This document shows, in pieces, positions 1 to 5,024 of a stretch of DNA of 5,084 bases. The stretch is from an uncultured Acinetobacter sp. Lineage in GTDB: Bacteria > Pseudomonadota > Gammaproteobacteria > Pseudomonadales > Moraxellaceae. The notes below the pieces were generated by a model. It ran no database searches. It was given only the letters and a program-made list of their open reading frames with translations, and was not told the DNA's origin. Within the stretch, counting starts at the first letter, position 1. Every line of letters begins with the position of its first letter. The stretch spans positions 1-5,084 of the forward strand of contig CAAFWA010000013.1 in the NCBI GenBank assembly GCA_900766635.1, read 5' to 3'. Both the position numbers and the translations under genes were made by a program.

Positions 1-61
1 ATCCTTATTTGTTTTAAGCACACCCTGTTGTAACGGTAAAATAGCCAATCAGCAAGTAAAA

Positions 62-90
62 ATTATGTTCTATGGATAGGGCAGAGCCAA
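62..90 (-). promoter_or_regulatory. Putative promoter of a divergent gene lying left of the window
   Basis: Read on the minus strand, TTGGCT (85-90) is followed after exactly 17 bases by CATAAT (62-67). This matches sigma-70 -35 and -10 hexamers at about 4/6 and 5/6. Transcription would start near position 55 and run leftward. AAGGA on the same strand (plus positions 2-6) is well placed as a Shine-Dalgarno for a start codon just beyond position 1. No minus-strand coding region lies in 1-118, so the gene itself is not visible. A regulator divergent from the transporter would be a common arrangement, but nothing here shows what it is. AT-rich DNA yields such matches by chance, so confidence is modest. 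Confidence 0.3.
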
Positions 91-118
91 GAGCACAATA
101 AAAGGAATTAAAAAATAC

Positions 119-997
119 ATGACACAACAACGCATCATTTGGTGGGCAGTTTTATTGCCGATAGCAGCAGTATTGATTTGGTCGCTTAATATTGTGATTA
201 CACGCTATGTGACCGAATTTATCGAACCGATGAGTATTAGTTTTTACCGTTGGGTATTGGCATGGCTGTTATTAACGCCTTTTATGTGGCAAAGCGCATG
301 GCAACAGCGTCAACTTATTCAAACATATGCATTTAAATTGGCAACGTTAAGTGCTTTTGGCATGTTGCTCTATCAAGGTTTGGCTTATAGCGCTGCACAC
401 TATACCACTGCCACCAATATGGGCTTAATTAATGCCTTTATTCCCATCTTTACCATCTTTGTGGGCATGCTGATTTTAAAAGAGCTGCCAAATCGATATG
501 CCGTTGTGGGAAGCATTTTATCATTTATGGGCTTACTGTATGTGATCGGGCAGGGGAGTTGGACTGCTGTATTGCACTTAGGTCAGCATACAGGTGATTT
601 AATGATGCTGTTGGCTGTGTTTTTCTATGCTTTTTATGGGGTATTTTTAAAAAAATGGCAGCTTGCTTTACCTTTAATGTTGATGCTGTACGTTCAAGTA
701 AGTTTTGCAGTGCTTTATCATATCCCTGTGATTTTTTATGTGGGTCTTGATCCACTTACATTGGATAATGTCATGAGTGTAGTGTATGCAGGGATCTTTC
801 CATCTTTATTGGCGCCTTTATTGTGGATGAAAGCCATACAACAACTTGGGCCAAATCGCACCAGTATTTTCATGAATCTAATGCCAATTTTTACAGCGAT
901 GATCGCTTATTTTTGGTTAAAAGAAGCATGGACGATTTATCATAGCCTAGGTGGCATCATCATTTTATCGGCAGTTCTTTTGGCACAGAAAAAATAA
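119..997 (+). CDS. EamA/DMT-superfamily inner-membrane transporter
   Basis: This 292-residue protein is an inner-membrane permease of the drug/metabolite transporter superfamily with two EamA repeats, the usual length for the 10-helix form. Hydrophobic stretches run almost end to end. Repeat 1 (about residues 10-142) shows the family's pattern: P37 then SFYRW (41-45) after helix 1-2, a Y90-N105 segment leading into P109, and an acidic residue E122 closing the helix. Repeat 2 (about 157-290) has GPNRTS (244-249), P256 and the matching E269. The substrate cannot be deduced; family members export amino acids, metabolites or drugs, or take up solutes. The start is supported by AAGGAA at 102-107, 11 bases before ATG. 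The gene stands alone on this strand. Only a weak plus-strand promoter is visible upstream (a TAAAAT at 37-42 with a poor -35). No good terminator follows closely, so its transcript may extend to the terminators at 1293-1353. Family assignment is secure; function within it is unknown. Confidence 0.93.
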   Translation: MTQQRIIWWAVLLPIAAVLIWSLNIVITRYVTEFIEPMSISFYRWVLAWLLLTPFMWQSAWQQRQLIQTYAFKLATLSAFGMLLYQGLAYSAAHYTTATNMGLINAFIPIFTIFVGMLILKELPNRYAVVGSILSFMGLLYVIGQGSWTAVLHLGQHTGDLMMLLAVFFYAFYGVFLKKWQLALPLMLMLYVQVSFAVLYHIPVIFYVGLDPLTLDNVMSVVYAGIFPSLLAPLLWMKAIQQLGPNRTSIFMNLMPIFTAMIAYFWLKEAWTIYHSLGGIIILSAVLLAQKK

Positions 998-1036
998 TTT
1001 GTTTGAAAAATAAGCAAAAAAATATTTTTTTTAAAT

Positions 1037-1064
1037 TATTTTTTGCCGTATACTGCAAAAAATA
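1037..1064. repeat. Perfect 10-bp inverted repeat around a TATACT core
   Basis: The arms at 1037-1046 (TATTTTTTGC) and 1055-1064 (GCAAAAAATA) are exact reverse complements separated by 8 bases, which contain the palindrome GTATAC. The site lies 40 bases past the EamA stop codon. An RNA hairpin is possible, but the stem is mostly A-U and no T-run follows on the plus strand, so it is not a classical terminator. It could equally be a weak 3'-end stabiliser, a protein-binding palindrome, or a by-product of A/T-rich composition. Confidence 0.4.
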
Positions 1065-1197
1065 GGCACTGCTAAATGTGTGCTAAACATTTTAATTTTT
1101 TTAAAAATAAATAAAAAATAGTCAGATAAATTGAACCAAAGGTTAAAATCTGAATTATCTAATATATTTTTAATCTTAATTGAGCTTAATATTATAT

Positions 1198-1226
1198 TTG
1201 TTTAAAAAACCTGATTAGCACATAAT
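1198..1226 (+). promoter_or_regulatory. Putative sigma-70 promoter for a small RNA
   Basis: TTGTTT (1198-1203) and CATAAT (1221-1226) are separated by exactly 17 bases. The -10 matches consensus at 5/6 and the -35 at 3/6. Transcription would begin near 1233, just upstream of a chain of hairpins that ends in two terminators. Its position relative to that structured region is the main reason to take it seriously; as a bare match in AT-rich DNA it would be weak. Confidence 0.35.
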
Positions 1227-1292
1227 ACAGTCATCAAAGATACTTAAGTTATTCTTAACGATCTTAAGTAGCTCCAGATTTGTAGACCCTCT

Positions 1293-1316
1293 GGATGTGA
1301 TTTACACATCCTTTTT
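1293..1316 (+). terminator. Intrinsic terminator, first of a tandem pair
   Basis: A perfect 7-bp stem GGATGTG/CACATCC (1293-1299 and 1305-1311) with a 5-base loop is followed directly by TTTTT (1312-1316). The stem is moderately strong and the T-run short, so termination is likely partial. On the minus strand no T-run follows the stem, so it should act only on plus-strand transcripts from the EamA gene or the candidate small RNA. Confidence 0.6.
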
Positions 1317-1318
1317 AT

Positions 1319-1353
1319 GCTCAGCCGTCCCTATATGGCTGAGCTTTTTTTTT
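1319..1353 (+). terminator. Strong intrinsic terminator, second of a tandem pair
   Basis: An 8-bp GC-rich stem GCTCAGCC/GGCTGAGC (1319-1326 and 1337-1344) with a 10-base loop is followed by nine T residues (1345-1353). This is a textbook Rho-independent terminator for plus-strand transcription. It lies 16 bases before the 3' end of the convergent tsaC gene and would stop plus-strand transcripts before they run antisense into tsaC. On the minus strand the stem is preceded by A9 but followed by ATAAAAAGG, so it is a poor terminator for tsaC. Confidence 0.85.
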
Positions 1354-1369
1354 CCTAAAATTTAATGAT

Positions 1370-1945
1370 TTAAGCCCGAATCACTGCACCTGTTTCAGCA
1401 TCCAAGATGCGACTTGGTTCACAACTTAAGCCTAAGTCGCCATTTAGATAATTTAAATCTTGCTGAAAATATTGCATCGCTTCTTGTAAAGACCGAGCAG
1501 GCTCAAGCCCAGCTGGGTTGGCACTTGTTGATACAATAAAACGATCAAAGGCAGAGCAGAGGGCTACACACAGTGGATGATTGGTAACACGTACAGCCAC
1601 TTTAGGATGATTGCCTTTGATCCATGTTGGAATTTCTTTGGTTGCAGGGAGTAACCATGTCGTTGCACGTTGGGTAGGATCTTGGTGCGTCCAAGACTCG
1701 ATGACTTGTGCACGAATTTTGTCATCTAAATTCGTAAGTAACGATTCGACTTGAGTTAAATTGGCTGCAAGTAAAATCACGCCTTTTTCAATAGGGCGTT
1801 GTTTAAGGCGTAAGATTTCTAAAAATGCCTGTTGGTTATAAGGATCACATCCTAAACCCCACACAGCCTCTGTAGGATAGGCTAAGACGTGTCCTTGTTT
1901 GAGACATTCAGCCGCTTCAGTGACAGAGGTAGTTATCATCGACAT
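1370..1945 (-). CDS. tsaC: Threonylcarbamoyl-AMP synthase TsaC (YrdC/Sua5 family)
   Basis: This 191-residue cytoplasmic enzyme joins L-threonine, bicarbonate/CO2 and ATP to give threonylcarbamoyl-AMP. TsaB, TsaD and TsaE then use this to make t6A at position 37 of tRNAs reading ANN codons. The whole protein is one YrdC domain of the short TsaC type; the extra C-terminal domain of Sua5 is absent. Visible motifs are YPTEAVWGLGCDP (23-35), KQRP with KG just after (48-55), KVAVRV (115-120), STSANPAG (139-146) and PSRILD (177-182), together forming the nucleotide and threonine pocket. The ATG at 1945 is preferred because AGGA (plus positions 1956-1959) lies 10 bases upstream; a second Met at codon 3 would be 16 bases away. 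It is the last gene of the apparent LysM-dprA-tsaC operon, 45 bases after dprA. No clear terminator follows it on its strand. It is intact, of normal length, and the identification is firm. Confidence 0.95.
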   Translation of the reverse strand: MSMITTSVTEAAECLKQGHVLAYPTEAVWGLGCDPYNQQAFLEILRLKQRPIEKGVILLAANLTQVESLLTNLDDKIRAQVIESWTHQDPTQRATTWLLPATKEIPTWIKGNHPKVAVRVTNHPLCVALCSAFDRFIVSTSANPAGLEPARSLQEAMQYFQQDLNYLNGDLGLSCEPSRILDAETGAVIRA

Positions 1946-1990
1946 CTTGATCTTTTCCTATAGCTTGAGTTCAAAAGGCTATTGTGAACC

Positions 1991-3133
1991 TTATTGTGCT
2001 GAACCACAACGTAGATAAAGACCTGACTGCTGCATTGCTAAGCCAAAGAGTTCAAGTTCCATTAATTGCGTTGTGACTTGGGCAGCATCTTGCTTTAACT
2101 CCACACAAAGTTGATCAAGCGTTTTACCTTGCCAATCAAGGGCGGTATACACAGCCTGTAAATGCTGTGGAATATCAGGTATCGCTGAGGTTTTAGTTTC
2201 TTTTGAACTTGATGGAGGATGTAATTTTTGATGTTGCCATTGGGTTGCTAAGGCAAGATCTTCGATGATTTGTTCGGGATGATCAACCAAAATTGCTCCA
2301 TCACGAATGAGCTGATGGCAACCTTGATGATAGTCACTATAAATATGTCCCGGAATGGCAAAGATACTTTTACCTTGGTCGGCAGCAATTTTTGCCGTAA
2401 TTAAAGAGCCACTTTTTAAGGTCGCTTCGGCCACCAAAATACCAAGGCTTAAACCACTGACAATACGATTGCGTCTTGGAAAATGATGTTGTAGAGGTTT
2501 AGTAAAAGGCAAAAATTCAGTAATTACCGCCCCACCTTGGGCGACAATTTGTGCTCTTAAGTTTTGATGTTGCTGAGGGTAGGTTTGATCTAAACCTGTG
2601 GCCATGACTGCCAAGGTACGTCTATGTTGTAAGCCACCTAAATGTGCAGCCTCATCAATGCCTAATGCTAATCCGCTATTAATATAAAAACCTTGTTCAC
2701 TTAAATAATAGGCAAAATCATAAGCCACTTGCCGGCCATGCGGACTTGGTTTGCGACTTCCGACAATGGCAATCTGGGCTTCATTTAAGACATCAACTTG
2801 ACCTTGCCCAAAAATAAGCGGTGGTTTGTCACTATAATTTAAAAACTGCTGTGGGTAGGCTGCATCTTCAAAGCTGACCAAAAAATCACTTTGGCTTTGG
2901 ATACAGTCGAGTAATTTTTCAAAATACGCTTGTTGTGCGGGTTGCTCAAATTCTTGTACACGTTTGAGGTGACTTGCGTGTAAATTTAAAATGGCCCAGT
3001 CATGGCGTGCAGCAACGGCACGCTCAGCTGAACCATAATAATCAATGAGCTTATAAAAACTCGATAAGGAATGTTGCACTAAGTACCATAAGGTTATTAA
3101 ATCCCGTTGGGATTGTGAGAGTTGTTGCAACAT
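1991..3133 (-). CDS. dprA: DNA-processing protein DprA (Smf)
   Basis: DprA binds single-stranded DNA entering during natural transformation, shields it from nucleases and loads RecA onto it, acting in the cytoplasm. The 380-residue protein has the three expected parts. An N-terminal helical SAM/HhH-like region spans about 1-90. The Rossmann-like core spans about 105-292, with GSR (125-127), SGLALGID (153-160) then H164, FPRRNRIVSGLS (218-229), SGSLITA (241-247), PGHI (261-264) and QGC..LIRDGA (270-280). A C-terminal winged-helix domain spans about 324-376, after a serine-rich linker (308-316). The RNR..SGLS and SGSLITA blocks are the most diagnostic. The ATG at 3133 is backed by a very strong Shine-Dalgarno, GAGGTGA, about 6 bases upstream. 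It follows the LysM gene by 21 bases and precedes tsaC by 45 bases, consistent with co-transcription. It is intact and of usual length. Identification is firm; a role in transformation is inferred from the family. Confidence 0.96.
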   Translation of the reverse strand: MLQQLSQSQRDLITLWYLVQHSLSSFYKLIDYYGSAERAVAARHDWAILNLHASHLKRVQEFEQPAQQAYFEKLLDCIQSQSDFLVSFEDAAYPQQFLNYSDKPPLIFGQGQVDVLNEAQIAIVGSRKPSPHGRQVAYDFAYYLSEQGFYINSGLALGIDEAAHLGGLQHRRTLAVMATGLDQTYPQQHQNLRAQIVAQGGAVITEFLPFTKPLQHHFPRRNRIVSGLSLGILVAEATLKSGSLITAKIAADQGKSIFAIPGHIYSDYHQGCHQLIRDGAILVDHPEQIIEDLALATQWQHQKLHPPSSSKETKTSAIPDIPQHLQAVYTALDWQGKTLDQLCVELKQDAAQVTTQLMELELFGLAMQQSGLYLRCGSAQ

Positions 3134-3145
3134 ACCTCACCTCAT
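3134..3145 (-). promoter_or_regulatory. Very strong ribosome binding site of dprA with a two-codon minimal ORF
   Basis: The minus strand reads ATGAGGTGAGGT immediately before the dprA start codon. GAGGTGA (plus positions 3137-3143) is fully complementary to the 16S anti-Shine-Dalgarno and leaves about 6 bases to the ATG, the best ribosome site in the window. The same bases form ATG AGG TGA, a Met-Arg-stop frame starting at 3145 and overlapping the site. The strong site fixes the dprA start. Whether the minimal frame is ever translated cannot be told from sequence. Confidence 0.7.
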
Positions 3146-3154
3146 TTTTGTGCT

Positions 3155-4306
3155 CTAATCGTCAGTGCTTGGCGTGACTAAGTTAGCACCCACTTTAATA
3201 GGTAACTCACTACTTAAGATATACCCATAGCTAAATTGGTCAAAGGTTTTAAAGACCATCACCTGACCAATGCGCTGACCTGGAAGTTGAATGCGCTCTT
3301 TGGTTTTTGGATCAGTCACCACTTCACCTTGTTGTGAAATACTAAACACATGACCACTTTCTACACCATGTTGGCTACCACGATCTAACGTTACTACGCT
3401 GCCAAGGGCAGCAGTACCAATAGAACCTTGCACACGAATAATTTTACCATCTGCTACATGATCAGCTTCTACAGGATAAAACAGTGTTGGCAGCATTGGG
3501 TCATAAATAGGTAAGACACGATCGCCACGGCGAACTTCATAGTTAAAGGTATCGGTAATTTCTAAAGTGGTAATGTCGTTGGTGTTTTTGCTTGCAATCG
3601 CAGTTGCCACTTGAGTTAACTCAAGTGCAATAGGGTATTTACGGCCTTTTGCATCGGTTGCTGTATACGGTTCGCCTTCACGATAAATCGCATAACGTTG
3701 ACCCGCTTCTAAACCTGTACCGCGTGCATACACTGTTTGACCTTTAGCCGCTAACACACGTTGATCGGCAGCACCTACAATATATGGAGTTGCATCTAAA
3801 GCATCAGGTGCAATGATATGTGAGCGTTCAAGGAATGGCTTAATGTCATCTAGTGCAATTACAGGAATCGCATTATTTAATGATTCAAGGCGCACTTGAG
3901 GTTGTAATTTTTGATCACCTAAATAACGACTGATAATCCCTGCACAGCCATCACCCTCATCTTTACCTAAGATTGGACGGCCTTGATAGTCACACATCAA
4001 TAAGCGGTCACCTGGGAAAATCCAATGTGGATTTTTCACATGGCGGTTACTGGCCCAAATTTCACGCCAACGTAGTGGATTTTTTAAAAAGCGTTTCGAA
4101 ATATCCCACAAGGTATCGCCTTTTTTGACCACATAGACGTTTGGTGCATTGGCTTTTAACGCGGGTGGATTGACATTACGTGCTGGCGCCGCCTCTGCTG
4201 TTGCCATCATGCCTAGCCCCAAGCTTGCACATACTGCGACAGCCAAGAGATGCTGTTTAAACCCCAAGACACGAAAAATAGCTGTGTCTGTCAAAACTTT
4301 TTTCAT
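3155..4306 (-). CDS. tsaP: Secreted LysM-domain protein, TsaP-like (type IV pilus secretin-associated)
   Basis: Residue numbers here count from the upstream Met at 4312; the preferred start is Met3 (4306), giving 383 residues. An N-terminal signal peptide has basic K4-K5 and K19, a hydrophobic core at about 22-36 and an AEA-type cleavage site near 41/42, so the product is periplasmic. One LysM domain follows (about 59-106, V/YVVKKGDTLWDIS at its start, NPHWIFPGD near its end), which binds peptidoglycan glycan. The remaining 270 residues form a conserved C-terminal region that I cannot assign to a catalytic family. Architecture and location next to dprA match TsaP of Neisseria and Myxococcus and PA0020 of Pseudomonas; TsaP ties the PilQ secretin ring to the cell wall. 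That role is inferred here. C107 and C123 could form a disulfide. Met3 is chosen because AGGA (4316-4319) lies 9 bases from it but only 3 from Met1. It is first in the apparent operon and divergent from def. LysM and export are certain; the name tsaP is likely. Confidence 0.88.
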   Translation of the reverse strand: MKKVLTDTAIFRVLGFKQHLLAVAVCASLGLGMMATAEAAPARNVNPPALKANAPNVYVVKKGDTLWDISKRFLKNPLRWREIWASNRHVKNPHWIFPGDRLLMCDYQGRPILGKDEGDGCAGIISRYLGDQKLQPQVRLESLNNAIPVIALDDIKPFLERSHIIAPDALDATPYIVGAADQRVLAAKGQTVYARGTGLEAGQRYAIYREGEPYTATDAKGRKYPIALELTQVATAIASKNTNDITTLEITDTFNYEVRRGDRVLPIYDPMLPTLFYPVEADHVADGKIIRVQGSIGTAALGSVVTLDRGSQHGVESGHVFSISQQGEVVTDPKTKERIQLPGQRIGQVMVFKTFDQFSYGYILSSELPIKVGANLVTPSTDD

Positions 4307-4309
4307 TAT

Positions 4310-4328
4310 CATAATTCCTAAAATTATG
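4310..4328 (-). promoter_or_regulatory. Inverted repeat enclosing the ribosome binding site of the LysM gene
   Basis: The arms CATAATT (plus 4310-4316) and AATTATG (4322-4328) are perfect 7-bp reverse complements with a 5-base loop. In the minus-strand mRNA the loop reads UUAGG, so most of the AGGA Shine-Dalgarno sits in the loop and the upstream in-frame AUG (4310-4312) is in the stem, with the preferred AUG (4304-4306) just after it. The stem has one G-C pair at most, so it would be weak and temperature-sensitive. Position makes a modest translational effect possible; chance is also plausible in such AT-rich DNA. Confidence 0.35.
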
Positions 4329-4339
4329 TATGTAGTTGC

Positions 4340-4348
4340 GTTATAATA
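4340..4348. promoter_or_regulatory. Overlapping -10 elements of divergent def and LysM-gene promoters
   Basis: On the plus strand TATAAT (4342-4347) is a perfect -10 hexamer, which would start the def transcript near 4354. On the minus strand the same bases give TATTAT (4343-4348) and TATAAC (4340-4345), either a 5/6 match for the LysM-dprA-tsaC operon. The site is near-palindromic, so RNA polymerase could be loaded in one direction or the other. No good -35 hexamer lies at 16-18 bases in either direction. For the plus strand there is only a partial extended -10 match (a G at 4340), so activity may depend on an activator, or the true minus promoter may be elsewhere. Confidence 0.45.
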
Positions 4349-4371
4349 ACGATCTTACACACAATTTTCTG

Positions 4372-4398
4372 ATGAAGCATTCCTTCATTGGTTTTTTT
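4372..4398 (+). promoter_or_regulatory. Attenuator-like hairpin with T-run in the def leader
   Basis: ATGAAG (4372-4377) and CTTCAT (4383-4388) form a 6-bp stem with a 5-base loop, extendable by two G-T pairs, and seven T residues (4392-4398) follow three bases later. The element sits between the putative def start site (about 4354) and the def ribosome binding site (GAGGA at 4416-4420). It has the form of a weak intrinsic terminator inside the leader. The stem has only two G-C pairs, so termination, if any, should be partial. No leader peptide or known riboswitch fold is apparent. Confidence 0.35.
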
Positions 4399-4426
4399 AG
4401 TTCAATGGCAGAGTTGAGGACGCAGT

Positions 4427-4945
4427 ATGGCCTTATTACCTATTTTAAGTTTCCCGGATCCCCGTCTTCGTACCATTGCGAAACCTGTCGAAGAAGTTAC
4501 TGATGAAATTCGTCAGCTTGCCGCAGATATGTTTGAAACGATGTATGCCGCACCTGGTATTGGTTTAGCTGCTACGCAAGTTGATCATCATATCCAATTG
4601 ATCGTGATGGATTTATCTGAGACCAAAGATCAACCAATGGTCTTTATTAATCCAAAGATTACCCCACTGACTGAGCAGACCCAACCGTATGAAGAGGGCT
4701 GTTTATCAGTGCCTCAAATATACGATAAAGTTGAGCGTCCGTCACGTGTAAAGATCGAAGCGCTTAACCTTGAGGGTCAAGCATTTGAGATGGAAGCGGA
4801 TGAACTTCTCGCAGTCTGTATTCAGCATGAAATGGATCACTTAAATGGCAAACTGTTTGTCGATTATTTATCCCCATTAAAGCGTCAACGTGCACGTGAA
4901 AAAGTGGAAAAAGTAGTGCGTCAACGTCAAAAAGTGCAACGCTAA
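4427..4945 (+). CDS. def: Peptide deformylase
   Basis: This 172-residue cytoplasmic metalloenzyme removes the N-formyl group from new polypeptides at the ribosome, before methionine aminopeptidase acts. All three signature motifs are present: GIGLAATQV (44-52), EGCLSVP (90-96) and QHEMDHLNG (133-141). C92, H134 and H138 are the metal ligands and E135 is the catalytic acid/base, matching C90, H132, H136 and E133 of the E. coli enzyme. The length and the basic, helical C-terminus (about 150-172) fit type 1 Gram-negative deformylases; the C-terminal helix is the usual ribosome contact. GAGGA at 4416-4420 lies 6 bases before ATG and fixes the start. It diverges from the LysM gene and is closed by its own terminator at 4990-5014, so it is not followed directly by fmt, the common partner that formylates initiator tRNA. 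Bacteria often carry more than one def homologue; the complete motifs suggest this is a functional main copy. Confidence 0.97.
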   Translation: MALLPILSFPDPRLRTIAKPVEEVTDEIRQLAADMFETMYAAPGIGLAATQVDHHIQLIVMDLSETKDQPMVFINPKITPLTEQTQPYEEGCLSVPQIYDKVERPSRVKIEALNLEGQAFEMEADELLAVCIQHEMDHLNGKLFVDYLSPLKRQRAREKVEKVVRQRQKVQR

Positions 4946-4989
4946 GTTTAAAATTTGTTTTGTTGTTTCGTATATTTGTTATACTCAAG

Positions 4990-5014
4990 CCCATACTTTA
5001 GGTATGGGTTTTTT
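4990..5014 (+). terminator. Intrinsic terminator of def
   Basis: A perfect 7-bp stem CCCATAC/GTATGGG (4990-4996 and 5002-5008) with a 5-base loop is followed by six T residues, then G and five more T. It starts 44 bases after the def stop codon and should end the def transcript. The minus strand has no T-run after the stem, so it is one-directional. A possible -10 (TATACT, 4980-4985) lies just upstream of the stem. Confidence 0.85.
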
Positions 5015-5024
5015 GTTTTTGGTA

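Larger units (their letters stand above)
1233..1353 (+). ncRNA. Candidate small structured RNA
   Basis: Between a promoter-like element (1198-1226) and an intrinsic terminator (ending about 1353) lies roughly 120 bases with unusual folding capacity and no reading frame. Seen directly: an 8-bp perfect stem TACTTAAG/CTTAAGTA (1241-1248 with 1263-1270, 14-base loop); a 6-bp stem TCCAGA/TCTGGA (1273-1278 with 1290-1295); a 7-bp stem GGATGTG/CACATCC (1293-1299 with 1305-1311) followed by T5; and an 8-bp stem at 1319-1344 followed by T9. The second and third stems share bases 1293-1295 and cannot coexist fully. The RNA would end either near 1316 (about 84 nt) or near 1353 (about 121 nt). I do not recognise it as a known Acinetobacter small RNA such as Aar or 6S. 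The alternative is that it is simply the 3' untranslated end of the EamA transcript. Its role is unknown. Confidence 0.4.
998..1369. other. 372-base AT-rich spacer between convergent genes, no protein gene seen
   Basis: The spacer separates the EamA gene (plus) from the 3' end of tsaC (minus). I checked short frames on the plus strand; the longest with ATG are 12-13 codons, lack a ribosome binding site and read through hairpins, so I call none. The left part (998-1200) is almost pure A/T runs, with a 10-bp inverted repeat at 1037-1064 and a weaker one at 1122-1153 (TCAGAT/ATCTGA enclosing AACC/GGTT). The right part (1198-1353) is less A/T-rich and carries a promoter-like element, an 8-bp stem, two mutually exclusive stems and two T-tailed hairpins. 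This organised half is listed separately as a possible small RNA. No good minus-strand terminator follows tsaC, so its transcript may enter the spacer. Confidence 0.6.

Noticed and set aside
1..33. Tail of an upstream plus-strand gene ending with TAA at 31-33
   Set aside because: Only ten codons are visible, with no recognisable ending and no terminator after it, while minus-strand promoter-like signals overlap the area.
525..755. 76-codon minus-strand frame
   Set aside because: It lies wholly inside the EamA gene on the opposite strand. Its low-complexity polar composition shows no recognisable domain, and the plus-strand protein is clearly real.
1049..1084. A second small transcript starting from TATACT (1049-1054) with a short GCAC/GTGC hairpin after it
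   Set aside because: The only -35 available is a T-run, the hairpin has four pairs with a 10-base loop, and everything else is A/T run. There is too little to support a gene.
1122..1153. Hairpin TCAGAT/ATCTGA enclosing AACC/GGTT
   Set aside because: It is interrupted by an unequal internal loop of six and three bases, is not linked to a promoter or terminator, and such structures are frequent by chance in this composition.
1319..1344. The strong hairpin as a bidirectional terminator for tsaC
   Set aside because: On the minus strand the stem is followed by ATAAAAAGG instead of a T-run, so it should act only on plus-strand transcripts.
1946..1990. Short inverted repeats in the dprA-tsaC gap as an internal terminator or attenuator
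   Set aside because: The stems are only five base pairs with long loops and no T-run follows on the minus strand, so simple co-transcription is the better reading.
4307..4312. Upstream in-frame Met (codon 1) as start of the LysM gene
   Set aside because: AGGA is only 3 bases away, too close for normal initiation; Met3 at 4306 has a 9-base gap. The extra two residues would not change the protein's function, so the point is minor.
4149..4346. 65-codon plus-strand frame
   Set aside because: It is antisense to the signal-peptide and LysM end of the LysM gene, its alanine-rich part is the complement of the signal-peptide codons, and it runs into the divergent promoter.
4764..4994. 76-codon minus-strand frame
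   Set aside because: It is antisense to the 3' end of def and starts in the def terminator stem; no ribosome site and no family resemblance.
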